Of a stretch of DNA of 64,000 nucleotides, positions 22,677-34,000 are shown piece by piece. A program made the translations under genes and the position numbers. Origin of the DNA: Polyporus tsugae (lineage: Eukaryota; Basidiomycota; Agaricomycetes; Polyporales; Polyporaceae); NCBI GenBank assembly GCA_024305745.1, contig JAHRBS010000002.1:620001-684000 (forward strand), in the 5' to 3' direction. The notes under the pieces were generated by a model, which was given only the letters and a program-made list of their open reading frames with translations, did not search any database and was not told the DNA's origin. The stretch's first letter is position 1, and the number at the start of each line of letters is the position of its first letter.

Positions 22677-24022
22677 CTAGGCCGCCTTGCGGACGGGGCC
22701 CAGGGCGCGCTTCAGCGGGTCCGAGCGATCCTTCTCGGGGAGGCGAGGTTCGCCGCTCCGGCTGCTGGGCCTCGTGCGGGGTTCGTCGCCGTCGGCCAGG
22801 ACGCCCTTGTGCATCCGCTTGGCGACGCGAGCCGCCATCGCCGCAGCCATCACGTCGGTGTCCACCTCCTCCGGGATGGTGGAAGGGCCAGGAGCGCTCT
22901 TCGCAGTTCCGCGTGCCTCGTCGCTAGAGGAGGACCCAGCACGGCGCCTGGTAGCCACAGGGGTGGGCGACGTGGGGCGGGGAACGGTTGGGTGCACCGG
23001 CTTGCGCACGAGATCGCGCTTCCGCGCCTCGGGGAAGAGAAGCTTGGGGGCGATGGCATCGGACGGGGAGAAGTCGGGGTGGGTGACGGGCAACTGGGAT
23101 CGCGCCTCGATCTCCGCCGCAGCGTCTTCGGACGTGTAGTGCGGGTTCGACACGAGCATCTTCACACCACGGCTATATCAAAAGAATCAATTCATTCATA
23201 TGTTGTAGAGCCGGGCAAGGAAGGGGGATAGACGTACAAAACGTAGGTGAGCGTTGGCTTCTCTGCGCGCTTCTGAGGGGTCTTCGGCTCTGGTGAACTC
23301 TGGCCTTCGCTGGCAGGGACAGATGTGGGCGAATCATCGGCGAGGAATGGATTGTTGGGTGAGTCGCGTTCTGGTAATGCCTTGCCCTTCTCTTTGGTGA
23401 GCTTGGGCTCAGGGGGCGGTGTGGCTGGGCGAGGGACAACCACAGGCGCCCGTCGGGAGGGCGGTGGGGAGAGCAGCCCACTATGGCCTCGTCGCAGGAG
23501 ATGGGGGGCAGGAGGCGGCGATGAGGACGGTGAACGCGTGCGAGAGCGCGCCCTGGTAGATGGCCGGTTCTTGATAACCCTGTGGGGAGGCTTTCCGCCA
23601 CTGGGACCTGCAGCCTTGGACGAACCACCTGCGTCCTTGCCCATCCAGAACATCTCCTCGGCGCGAGCCTGGCTGAGTTCCTCCGCGATCGCGTCCAGGG
23701 TCATGGTCTTCCGCTTCTTGTGGCCGATGGCCACCTCCCCGTCCTTCTTCTTGCCGCTGCGCCCATCCTCCTCGTCAGACTCGGGCTCCGGGACATCGTG
23801 CGCGTCCTCGTCCTCGGACGAGGAGTCGGTTACGCGAGATCGGGAGCGACGCTTGCGCTTATGAGTCGTGCGTGGTGGAGTAGGGGGTAGGGCTGGTGCT
23901 GCCGATGCTGCCCGTTTGACTGGTGGTGGTCTCTTGGCTGCCATTGAGGATGCTCCCGCCGCGGGATCGGCAGCTGGCGCAGAGCCGCCATGGGGTTTGA
24001 CCGCAGCGCGCACTCTAGGCAT
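22677..24022 (-). CDS. Disordered basic protein of unknown function
   Basis: I do not recognise the family. The spliced protein is 426 residues from two exons (24022-23238 and 23172-22677). It is rich in Pro, Ser, Arg, Lys and Glu. It carries a basic cluster (THKRKRRSRSR, about residue 55) fitting a nuclear localisation signal, then an acidic Ser-Asp-Glu tract and a short predicted helix (TLDAIAEELSQARAEEMFWM). The most ordered-looking part spans the splice junction: a NNPFLADDSP motif, then TYVFRGVKMLVSNPHY and LPVTHPDFSP. That block looks like a short conserved module inside a disordered protein. Low-complexity composition alone could make such frames, but the clean splice and 1.28 kb of open frame support a real gene. 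A nuclear role is only a guess. Confidence 0.7.
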
Positions 24023-24587
24023 TGTCGATGGCGATAGTTGTGCGAGGGTTAAAGGTGATTAAAGACGATGAAGGGGGAAAGGGAAAGAAGGACGGCGGGT
24101 GGGCAGAGTTTATGGCAAACCACGACAGAGGGACAGAGACAGAGACAGAGAATGGTTGTGCAGATCCCGACTGCGTTCCCAACAAGACCTCGGCAATCCC
24201 CGGCGTACAAACACACCACAACACAACACCGCTTGGACCACCTTGCGCGGTGTCTTGTTTCCTCAGCGCTGCCGCCAGACTCACGGCCGCCACTCCTCCG
24301 TACTTTCATGTTCAGGAAGCTTGCGTGTGACATGAGGCAAAGAGAAGCGCATAATAGGATATTGTCATTCGCAGCAACGCGCGTGCATTGCGGTCTTCCC
24401 ACTGTTCAATGACCGTTACGGCCCGAATTTTGCAACGATCCTACTACGTATATACTATTAAACCTGCAGTACGCTGCTCGTTTCGTCTTTCTACAACCGT
24501 ATATTCACTCCCTCGCTTTCAGGATTATCTGACATCCGCTAGTTCGTGCAGAGACCTACCATCATTGGGAAAGGTTGCGACGACGCC
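24023..24587. other. Intergenic, promoter of the unknown gene
   Basis: This is upstream sequence of the minus-strand unknown gene, including a short CAGAGA repeat near 24130. No gene is visible. Confidence 0.55.
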
Positions 24588-26216
24588 ATGCGCCTTCTGG
24601 GTACACATTCCGAGGACAGTTCGTTGAGAAAGACCCAGCCGATACCGAGTACGCCATCTTGTCACACCATCTTGTCACACCCCTGGTCCAGCAAAGGCGA
24701 GCAGGCATGCAAGCAGCTGAAGACGATCCAGAAACGATACGATACAGCCTCTCAGCAGGGTCACCGCCTCCTCCCGTCGAGCACCACCAGGATAGACCGC
24801 TACCCACCCCTTCGTTCTCGCAGCCCTCGTCCAGTCCCGCACAATCCTCGGCGAGGCTCATAGCACCAGCATCGGCCTCCATTCTTCATTCAGTCCCATT
24901 TGGACAGACCCGGACCTCTCCCCCAAGATCTGAGACGCATGCGGTGCGGCGCATGCAAATGGGTACCAATACATCTGGATAGACTCGTGCTGCGTCGATA
25001 AATCAAGCAGCTCCGAGTTTTCCGAGACCATCAACTCGATGAATGCGTGGTACGCAAGGGCGAAGGTTTACCACGCATACCTCGCCGACGTCCCCGCCGG
25101 AGGCGACCATCCGAGAGAGCCTGGTCCCCCTTCCGCAAGAGCCGGTGGTTTACCCGCGGATGGACGCTCCAGGAGCTCATCGCGCCTCTCAGGCTGGATG
25201 TCGTGTTTTTGTCGTGGGACTGGGTCGTCATCGGACCAAAGTATGCGTTCGCCGACCTCATCGAGGAGATCACCGGCATCCGCATCGAGGCTCTCTTACA
25301 CGTCAATCACTCGACCGGTTCAGCGTGGCCCAGCGGCCTCGTGGGCCGCGAGCCGGGAGACGACGAAGGTGGAGGACCGCGCATATTCACTAGCACTCCT
25401 GGGGATCTTTGACATCAACATGCCTGCGCTAGATGGCGAGGGCGACCGCCCGTTCTGACGCCTGCAGGAGGGGATCATGCGGCGTATCCCAGACTAGAGT
25501 CTCTTTGCGTGGGGAGAGGTTTATCTGGGCTCCAAGTCCCGGACTCTAGCGTTACACTACCGTGGCGGCGTACACAATTCCAAATACCTCTTTCCCAGTT
25601 TTCCCGCTCGATGTCGGTACTCAATCACCCGTCCGGAGGAAGAAACGATGCACTGGCAGTGGTACCTGGCCATCGTCGGGTGGTGCGAGCATGCGGAGCC
25701 ATCCCGGCCATCCCCTGGGGCAAGTCTGCTACATAGCAGCTCTGTCTGACTCTGACGTCGAGTTCCTGTCTTCGGGATATGTCCACATTCATTCAGAGCC
25801 GGAGCGTGGACGTAACCATAGAATTGAACATGGTGTTATCCCACCGGTCCCGGCCGGATAATACAGCATTGGAGGCCGCGAAATTCCTCTCCGTGCCCTA
25901 GCGTGCCATTAACTTGTTGCTGCACCATCGAATACCGGCACACCCTCGGGGACGCTGGGAGGCGGTTCGCTGTTGACGCGCTTGTGGAGGTGTCATGTCC
26001 CCTGCTCAATTCTTCTACGGAGGAGCTTACGTACGAGGCATATCTGAGTCTCTGAGTCGCACCGTGTCTTGCTCTGATTCCTTATCGTGGTGGGGGAACC
26101 TCGGGGAAAAGAGTGTGACGTTTTATGGGAAAGGAGCTGACAAGCTCACTATCAGCCTAGACCTGGAGCTTGCTGCGAAGGAGCTGTACTTACTAGATGT
26201 CGAGGTCCAATGAGAA
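24588..26216 (+). pseudogene. Decayed HET-domain gene
   Basis: HET domains belong to fungal heterokaryon-incompatibility and NLR-like proteins. The expected blocks occur in order but in different frames. They are an MRLL start, a QFVEKDP..YAILSH block, a GEQ..KQLK block, a WIDSCCVDKSSSSEFSE block, a WFTRGWTLQELIAP block, a GPKYAF..ITGI block and a LLGIFDINMPA block. Lesions include a frame change near 24610, a 13-bp tandem duplication at 24655-24680, a frame change near 25110-25130, further shifts at 25300-25420 and a stop at 25456. Some shifts might be introns, but no single splice pattern restores the frame. The last part (to 26216) is assigned only by continuity. I consider it inactive. 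Confidence 0.75.
24655..24680 (+). repeat. 13-bp tandem duplication in the HET pseudogene
   Basis: Two perfect adjacent copies of a 13-mer (24655-24667 and 24668-24680) fall in the conserved Leu-Ser-His segment of the HET domain. Thirteen is not a multiple of three, so this shifts the frame. Confidence 0.85.
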
Positions 26217-26496
26217 TCACTCAATGTGGCCGCATCCGGGTCCTAGGGAGAATTCTGAGACTCCGAGAACGTTAGATATCTGGTACTGACCGCGGCGGAA
26301 GGTTCGATGGGTACGAGAACGGTCCGCTCTCAGAGGCGGTTGATGACCTGGACGATTCGGGTTACTTGGCGCCCGCTTGCTACATCACCATTTCTTCAAC
26401 ACCGGGGTTCCATTCAATCTACGCTGATAATCCAGATATGTTAATATACTCCAAGCATCCTGACAAAGTAGCATAAGGGGTTGAGATGACGGACCA

Positions 26497-27371
26497 TCAG
26501 GGCAACCACTCTCGGACGGTCTCGTTGAGTTTCCCCACAGCGTCCTCTTCTCCCCAGAAGTGCGACGCGCCAGCGATTTTGACAACCTCGAGTTCGCCTC
26601 GCGTCGGGGCACCTGGTAGGTCCGCAAGTGCCTCCCGGAGGGATGCGACCCAGGTATCGTAGCTTTCCGCGGTGGTGAAGTTATCGTCGTCGCCATATAT
26701 GACCAGAATATTTGAACGCGGATCGTCGACGAGCGACTTCAGCGCGGTCGTGTATAGGTGGCCATGGAACGCCGTAAGCCAGTGCCGCGGACCCATCGGG
26801 TACGACAAGAGAATGTGGGAGGTCTTGACGTCCTCGAGGACAGGGTGTAAAGAGGCGATGAGGGAACCGTGCGAGTAGCCCTGCCAGACCTCTGTCAAGA
26901 ATAACGGCATGTATTCCAATGAGATACATACGGCAAGGACTAGAGAGGTGATGTTGGGTATGGTGGACCTCGCCCACTGTACTAGCTCTTTCAGGTCCTC
27001 CCCTTCGCGATGGCCTGTGAAGGACGCCCACCCCGTCGACTTGCCTACCCCTCGCGAGTTGTACCGGATGACATCGTATCCGTTTTCGAGGAGAGGCTCC
27101 GTCAGGAGTTGAAGGACTCTGTTGTGTGTCTATAATCGACCGGAGAGTTGGGTCACAGGAAGGTGTGGACTCACGGATCGTTCATGCGGCCGCCTAACCA
27201 TGACCAAGGATGCAGGCAAACCGCCAATTTCTTCTCAACGGGTTGATCTTCACCCAAATCTGGACGAGATGACGGTGACCTCGGTTGAATGAGGGTGTAT
27301 TCGAGAGTGGTCCCCGAAGGAAGTCGGACGGTGTCATGGCGAGAGGTCCGCGGAGGTCTGAAGTGGGACAT
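26497..27371 (-). CDS. Alpha/beta hydrolase
   Basis: This is a serine hydrolase-like protein of unknown substrate, 255 residues from three exons (27371-27175, 27118-26932 and 26880-26497). It has the fold's main motifs. These are an oxyanion-region CLHPWSWLGGRMNDP stretch, the RYNSRGVGKSTG strand-turn, the nucleophile elbow GYSHGS that is created exactly at the second splice junction, a late acid region (LVIYGDDDNFT) and a final His in GASHFWGE. This layout resembles the fungal dienelactone-hydrolase-like or CocE/YtfE-style small hydrolases found in many Ascomycota and Basidiomycota. It diverges from the methyltransferase gene with 298 bp between starts. Confidence 0.8.
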
Positions 27372-27669
27372 TTACTCTTGGGGGATGTCCAGAGGACCAG
27401 TAGCAAATATGTTGAGGGACAAAGTGCAATAAATGGGAGCCAAGAAATCGGGCTGAGAATAAGTACTCGGACAAGGTGAGTCTGCCACTACGGCGCCAGT
27501 TTGCTGCCACTGAAGACGCCGGCAGGAGTTGGAGATAAGATTATATATAATGTGCGCCAATCTGAGAGTCAAACCTCTATCGAGATTGGTCCGCTTCTCT
27601 TCCTCTCAGAGCGCCACACAGAAAGCTTTCTCATAAACTACCACCACCTCATATCATATCCGATGAAAG
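27372..27669. promoter_or_regulatory. Bidirectional promoter region
   Basis: The hydrolase (-) and methyltransferase (+) starts are 298 bp apart, so both promoters must lie here. A TATATATAA run near 27542 lies about 120 bp from the methyltransferase ATG and 170 bp from the hydrolase ATG. Confidence 0.6.
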
Positions 27670-28751
27670 ATGTCCCCCGACTATGACCCAAACTTCCCCG
27701 TAGGTCTCGACATCAGACCGCTTGAAAATTTATCGTACGACGCCGACGCTCGCTTCGATTCCACCGCTCAAGAAGGCGCCATACGAACATACGGGATCGC
27801 TGGACGTATATGGTGAACCCGTTCCCTTCCACATTCAGGTTACGTTGCTTATAATTTTGTGTGTAGGGAAGCTTCCCATGCTATGCTCGTCTACCTCGAC
27901 CCAGCTTCCTCATCTGCATGCGACTTCGACCCGGCGGCACCCTTCACGGGAGAACTGCTGCAAAATGAGCGACACCCAATCACCGCGATAGAGCTGGGAT
28001 CTGGCACTGGGTTCGTCGCCGCGCGCATTGCGGCTTGGTTGCGCCCAGATCTGGATCTCCTCTTCGCCACCGATCTGCCGGAGGTCTGCACCCTCCTCAA
28101 GGCAAACCTTCGATCGTATCCCGCAGTCAAGGTGCGCCCACTCGCATGGGGCTCGCGGGAGCACGCCCACGCCATATCCGAGGAGCTCGGTATACTGTCT
28201 TCGGACCAGCCAGCACGATATCCGACGCACGTGCTCTGCAGCGACCTCGTATGTCTTTGAGCCTTGAGCTTGAAAGTGTCTGGAGCTGTGGCCGACGCAT
28301 TCTCTTGCTTCGCCAGGTGTACTTCCCGGAATTGCTCGCCCCTCTGCTACGATCTTTGCTCCATCTCACCTCCCCACCTCTCGTCAGTCCTCCAAATGCT
28401 AGCCCGCCAACTGTGATCATTTCCTACAAGATTCGCAGCCTTGCAAAGGAAACGCCGTTCTGGAGTGCTTTCGGGTTGTGGTTTGAATTCACGCCCGTGG
28501 TCATCCGGAGAAAACACCCTACCAGTGGCGATCCGCTTCCCGACGTCACAGCCGAGTGGGTCAAATTCTCTCCAGGGGACGTGGATGATGAGACGTTCGT
28601 CCTCGTTGCAACACGACGGACAGAGTCGTTCTCGTGGACTATACCGGATGGAGATCGTGCCCTGCTCACAGGCGTAGGTGCATATGGGTCAAACTCTTCC
28701 AAGTCAGACGAGCAGTTCGAGCAATTGTTACTCATGGGAATGGATCCATAA
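27670..28751 (+). CDS. Protein-lysine methyltransferase-like (METTL21/EFM family)
   Basis: This is a seven-beta-strand AdoMet methyltransferase of the Methyltransf_16 group, whose members modify lysines of elongation factors and chaperones. The spliced protein is 319 residues from three exons: 27670-27812, 27867-28248 and 28317-28751. Motif I is AIELGSGTGFV (about residues 88-98). An aspartate at the end of strand 2 follows (FATDLPEV). The family's Asp-Leu-Val-Tyr motif (CSDLVYFPELL) spans the second intron. A W before the first intron and GRIWEASHAM upstream of motif I also fit the family. The target protein cannot be read from the sequence. Confidence 0.83.
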
Positions 28752-29118
28752 AATGTGCGTATTCTACCGCTCCCTCGCAGCTGCAAGGGTGCTCTCGCTG
28801 AAACTCTGAATCCATTGGTCTAACGGGCAGCGAGCAATAAAGCGTATACGCCTGGAAGTCTTGGTGACTTGTACATTAGAACAATTATTACCAGACACAC
28901 AATAAGCCAGCCCTCCGAGTTGTTGGATGTACGTCGGGCTAGTCACGATTCACACCTAAAGTACGACGAGGAAAGCCGCAACGGCCCAGATCAGCCATGC
29001 CCCGTCGACATCGATGGAGGTAATTCGTGTTTTCCTTTGGCGACATGTTGCTTACATCCACAGCGGTCGCGTTGATAATTAGCTACTGATTTCCCGTGAA
29101 ATGGTCGCCGACGTGAAG

Positions 29119-29145
29119 TTCGACGGCAAAGGCTTTGCCGTCGAA
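29119..29145. repeat. Perfect 13-bp inverted repeat (hairpin)
   Basis: TTCGACGGCAAAG and its exact reverse complement are separated by one base. I see no transposon ends or duplicated target site around it. Confidence 0.8.
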
Positions 29146-30154
29146 AGTTGTGATGGAGTTCAAGGTGTTGACCAAGTACTGGCAATCTCGTCGCCACGGC
29201 AGCAGTGACGTCCTCGACTCGCTCGCAAACCAAACAGGAATATACCAGTGGAGTTATGGGATTCATACCAGACGCCATTGTACCAACGCAGGTAACATTT
29301 GTTCGGCTACTTCGGACCGCGGACTCAGTCCACAGTGGCTAGGAGGAGTCGAGAGCGAGAGCGAGACCTCGGATTCGGAAGCTTTGGGCGCCTGTTTGCA
29401 CGCTTGTTTTCGGAAGCGCCTCGCCACTTGAAAGCTTGATCAACGTTGAACGTTTGAACCTCGACATCCCACTCGACTTATATCGACTCCCATTATATGC
29501 ATCCGGCTTGCTCCAGTTGATATCAAAAACAGTCTCACATTCTCCTCTTGCTTCAATATGTGCATATATGCGGGAACATAGCCGGTGAGGTGTCTTGTTG
29601 ATTATTGAGTCCTCTCTCCTAATTCCCCCTCAGGATGTGCTAGGTTTCACTCATGCCATACTTATTATATGCTCCTGGCCCATACATGTCGCACGCTGCA
29701 GCTATTTCACTCACTACACTCCTGCGACGTCGGTCCCTAATGTGCATCAAGGACAATCGGTCCGTCCGCCGCATCGGACTACTCTGTTGAAATGCTCATC
29801 CACATCTCATATGTTATGCAGCTTCTCTCTGGACAGCTGATGCGCGTATGACTCGTTTCCCTTCAGAATGTCGGCGACCCACAACAGGCTCACGCCATAA
29901 CTCTGTCACCCGACCCAAAGATAACGTTCCTCCTCGCAAAGCGCCGATCACGCCCCGTTATCTCTACTACGTCCCCTCTGGCGCCAGCATGGGCTGGCCT
30001 TTAGCCTACGCGGAAGGTCTGCTGAGAAATTGTCGGTGACTCGGTACGCACAAGCTCCTCAATACAAGATCACACGCCATTGTCGCAATACAGCCTTCCA
30101 TTCGCGCGAGGATGCGACAATCTGCACTCACCGTCCGGACGTGCACCCACGCCT

Positions 30155-30162
30155 CTATAAAG
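30155..30162 (+). promoter_or_regulatory. TATA-like box of the TauD gene
   Basis: CTATAAAG lies about 75 bp before the ATG at 30236. Confidence 0.5.
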
Positions 30163-30235
30163 TGCCCGGGGACAGTGTTCGAGTTCTGCTTAAGCGACTT
30201 CTCAGTCTCTTACTGCACCGCCTGCTTCTCCCGCA

Positions 30236-32608
30236 ATGGCTCCTGTCGCGACCAACGACAACGTGCATGACCAGGTTTCGACTGGACCCGTCAAGAACGG
30301 CGCGGAAGCTGCTGTGAAGCTCTTCAACCCGTTCTACTCCCCGACTAATGGTGCCGACGCAAACGACGGCGACTATAAGTTCGCGAAGTACAAGGTGCGC
30401 TCTGGTCCGGTTTCATTTCGATCGTTCGCATCCGCGGTGCTTCGATCCAGGATGCCTCATGATGCCCGTCATGTTTCCTGTGTTTTGTCCAATGTTCTGA
30501 TCAGTGATATGTTTGGTACAGCCTTCCTGGCCCGACGTCAAGTGGGAGCCCCTGAAGGAGTTCCCGGTGACGGACAGCGCGCACTCTGCGGATCCCGAGA
30601 AGAAGAGCCTCCTGTCGGCCGCGTCGAAGGTGACGCACATAACGCCTGTCATCGGTACCGAGCTGCTGGGCATCGACCTTCGGCAGCTGTCGAACAGCCA
30701 GAAGGATGAGCTGTGCGTACTGCCCCTGCTTTGTGTTGGATCCGCAGGACTGACGTATGACGCATATGTGACTTTCAGTGCATTGCTCGTTGCTGAGCGC
30801 GGAGTTGTCTGTGAGTCGTCCATGATAGAGAGATTTGGTGCAACTGACAGATATATTTCGTGCAGTCTTCCGCGACCAGGAACTCAGCATCCACGAGCAG
30901 CTGGAGTTGGCGCGGTATTTCGGGCCTCTCCACAAGCACGCGACGACACCCATCCCACGGGAGCCTGGCCTTGAGGAAGTTCACGGTATGTCCCCCACCA
31001 TCATGTGGCCCAGGTAGAACACCGCGCATCTGACACCTGCCCTTTTTGCCGTACACAGTCGTATATACCGACGGCACCCGCCGGCCAGACACTTCTGCCT
31101 TCTCAAAGATCGACCTCTGGCACTCTGACGTGTCCTACGAGCGCCAGCCCCCGAGTACCACTTCTTTCAAGGTGATCACCACCCCACCCTATGGGGGTGA
31201 CACGCTTTGGAGCTCCGGGTACGTTTCCTGTCCCGATCTATTCGCGCTGTCACGCGCCGTCGCATCCTTGAATCGGTCGGCTGACTACTTTCGGGCCCGC
31301 TATAGGTATGCCCTGTACTCCTCCTTTAGCCTCGGCTTCCAGAAATACTTGGAAGGCCTGTCTGCAGTGCACAGCGGGGTTGCGCAAGCAGACGGCGCGC
31401 GTGCCGCCGGACAGACGGTGCGCCGTGAACCCGTCGAGACGGTCCATCCCGTTGTGCGTGTGCACCCTGTCACGGGCTGGAAGAGCGTCTACATCAACCC
31501 AGGTAAATCTCCTCCGTATCATCGCCCGTTCTTTTTCCCTCGTCCATCTTTCCCGTCGCGTTCTTGAGACCACAGATCCGCCATGCCCTTCCACCTTCCA
31601 TGTCGTGCCACTCACCTTGTTAGATTGAGCCCCGCGAACGACGAATCTGACGCACGAGTCCGATATGACAGGCTTTACCCGCCGGATCGTGGGCGTGCCC
31701 AAGGCGGAGAGCGACGCGATCCTCTCCCTTCTCTTCCACCAGATCGCGTAAGTCACCCGCCCACCTCATCTTTGCCTCAGCCACCGAAGCTCCGCAAGCT
31801 TCACGCTTGGCGAACCTTCCCATTGACCGCGCACAATTTGTCATCCAGCGAAAACCCCGACTTCCAGGTCCGGTACAGGTGGGAGCCTAACTCAATCGCC
31901 ATCTGGGACAACAGGGTGAGTCTGCGTTCCGCCCATCCGCACTGGTTTCGGAGTTTGCTTCGCCGCTCGGCTCGTGTCCGTATTTTGTTTTTGTTCTCAA
32001 CTTTTGATACGATCGCGTTCTCCCGCGTTGAGCATCATGTCCTGGCTCTATTTGACACGACTTCTCCCGCGTCGTTGCGCCCCTCGCCGAGCCGCTGGGT
32101 TGAGTTTTGGGGTCGGACCTCTCTTTCTCCATCCGTATAACGCCGCGCGCACCCTCTACGTAACCCTTCCGCGTTCTTTCTTCCCTTCTATGTCCGGCGT
32201 CCCTCCCCCCCCCCCACCATCTTTCCTTGTAGCTCGATCTTTACGCATCCTCCGCTGTCCGCATCCAAACACAATCGCTGACCACTCCAGTTGCTCCCGC
32301 GCTCTTCCATTCTCTCGCCTCCTCCCATCACCCCGTCTTCCCCCGGCGCGCGCATCCCACCCACGATCCGCCCACAAACACGACACCACCAACAGATCGT
32401 GACGCACTCCGCGACGTACGACTTCTTCCCGCACCCCCGGCACGCCCTGCGCGCGACGCCGCACGGCGAGCGGCCGACGTCGGTCGCGGACTTTGAGCGC
32501 GCGACGGGCCGCGTCGCGAAGGACTGGCAGAAGGACATTTGGGCGAAGCAGGGCATCGCGACCGACGTGGCGGCACCGGGCAATGGCCCGCGTGGATACA
32601 ACGATTGA
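30236..32608 (+). CDS. TauD/TfdA-type 2-oxoglutarate dioxygenase
   Basis: This is an Fe(II)/2-oxoglutarate enzyme of the family that releases sulfite from taurine and other sulfonates (yeast Jlp1 type). The spliced protein is 404 residues. It has the iron-binding HxD in LWHSDVSYE (His189, Asp191), a WDNR motif followed by the distal His338 in IVTHSATYDF, and an Arg-rich segment for 2-oxoglutarate binding after it. Nine exons: 30236-30394, 30522-30712, 30779-30810, 30866-30985, 31059-31218, 31306-31502, 31672-31747, 31849-31915 and 32396-32608. The last intron is 480 nt, far longer than most introns here, and holds an 11-C run near 32205. The substrate is uncertain because herbicide- and alpha-ketoacid-type members share these motifs. 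Confidence 0.88.
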
Positions 32609-34000
32609 AGTGCTGGAGCCTGAGGTCCGAGGTGTTCCCTCCGACCTGTCGGATCGCCCTGGTTAGACCTGTCCGTTTACCGTTGCACCCATCGGTCCGT
32701 GGAGCCCGCTGACGGTTGGGGTGCGTTGTGCTTGTTGGTCGTTACCGGCGGAAGGAGGAACATGGGAGGATATGGGGCGCAGTATAGTGATAGACAACGC
32801 CGGAGCCTCAGGATGTATGTTGGATTGTGGATGTGGATGTGGATGTAACCGTAAGTTGAAGTAACTGTAACTGTAACAACAATCCGCGGTTGCGCGCTGC
32901 GCCGTGTACGTATGTGCGTCATATGCATGCCAAACAATCTCCCCCGTGCCGGGCGTACATACATTGATTGACATTCGGTCGCCGAGTTGACTTTGAAGCT
33001 TCAGGTTGACAGACGATCCGGAACGTCCCAGTCTTCGGCGGGGTCGGACGCGCGCCCGCGCCGCCGGCTTGGGAGCGAGTTGGGGCCGGGTGATAGCATC
33101 TAAGGGGCAAGCGGGATCGGCGAGGCGCGCACACGACCTTGTTGGAACTTGAAAGGCAGAGTGCTGCGCTGCTATACTGGACGATGTGCATTCGGTAGAC
33201 GGGAAGCCCAATGCGGAACGCGCTGACAGCACACCTGCCGCCCATCCAACCTTCGAGGACGCGTGCCGGCATACTTATGCATGTTGAATTGTATATGTCA
33301 TTAATAGGGTGTATGTTCCCGCGCGAGTGCCACGCTCGAACCTCGTCTTACGCCCAGACGGTGCGCTGGCTGGAATGTGCAGTGTGCAGTGTGCGGTGTG
33401 GGGGGAGGTGGGAGAGAGGATCGATGATGATCGTCTGAGGCCAGGGTTCGATGCGATGTGCGATGCGCGATTGGATGCGCGCGATGTGAAAGTGAAGATC
33501 GGGAGCTCGGCCGATCGATCCCGTCAGAGATGGGCGATGCGTCGATGAGCCGATGCTCCTGCTGATTCATGACGGCCTCCATCGACGCATCGTCCATCGT
33601 CAATCGTCCACGATGAGATCGCCCCCGCCCACGCCCAGATCCTCGCTCAGTCCCCCGCACTCCCACCCGACTCCCTCCTCCTCCCGCCGCCGTCGACAAT
33701 CCACATGCATCGACCACCCGTTGTCACATTCTTGTCTCGATCTGCCGCTACGTTATATACAGCATCGGTATTACGGGCGCCCCGCCAAGATTAAGGACAG
33801 TTCGAAACACGAGATAGAAAGCTACATGCATCGCACGGAAATAACGCAAACGCTACGTACGCATAACAATAACACACTATAGTCGAGGGAACAACGATCG
33901 GGAAGCGAATAATGAACACATACGCATATTAGACCCACGAACACACAAGGAAGCATGTATATCAGACAAACAACGCACAAACCGCACTTCGTGCACATTA
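32609..34000. other. Convergent 3' region, TauD and GATA genes
   Basis: About 1.4 kb between two convergent stop codons. It holds a short GATGTG/GTAACT tandem stretch near 32823-32880 and simple GATGCG-like patches near 33450-33500. No gene is visible. Confidence 0.55.

Larger units (their letters stand above)
28752..30235. other. Intergenic, methyltransferase to TauD
   Basis: About 1.5 kb with no recognisable gene. It contains a perfect 13-bp inverted repeat at 29119-29145 and the TATA box of the TauD gene. Confidence 0.55.
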
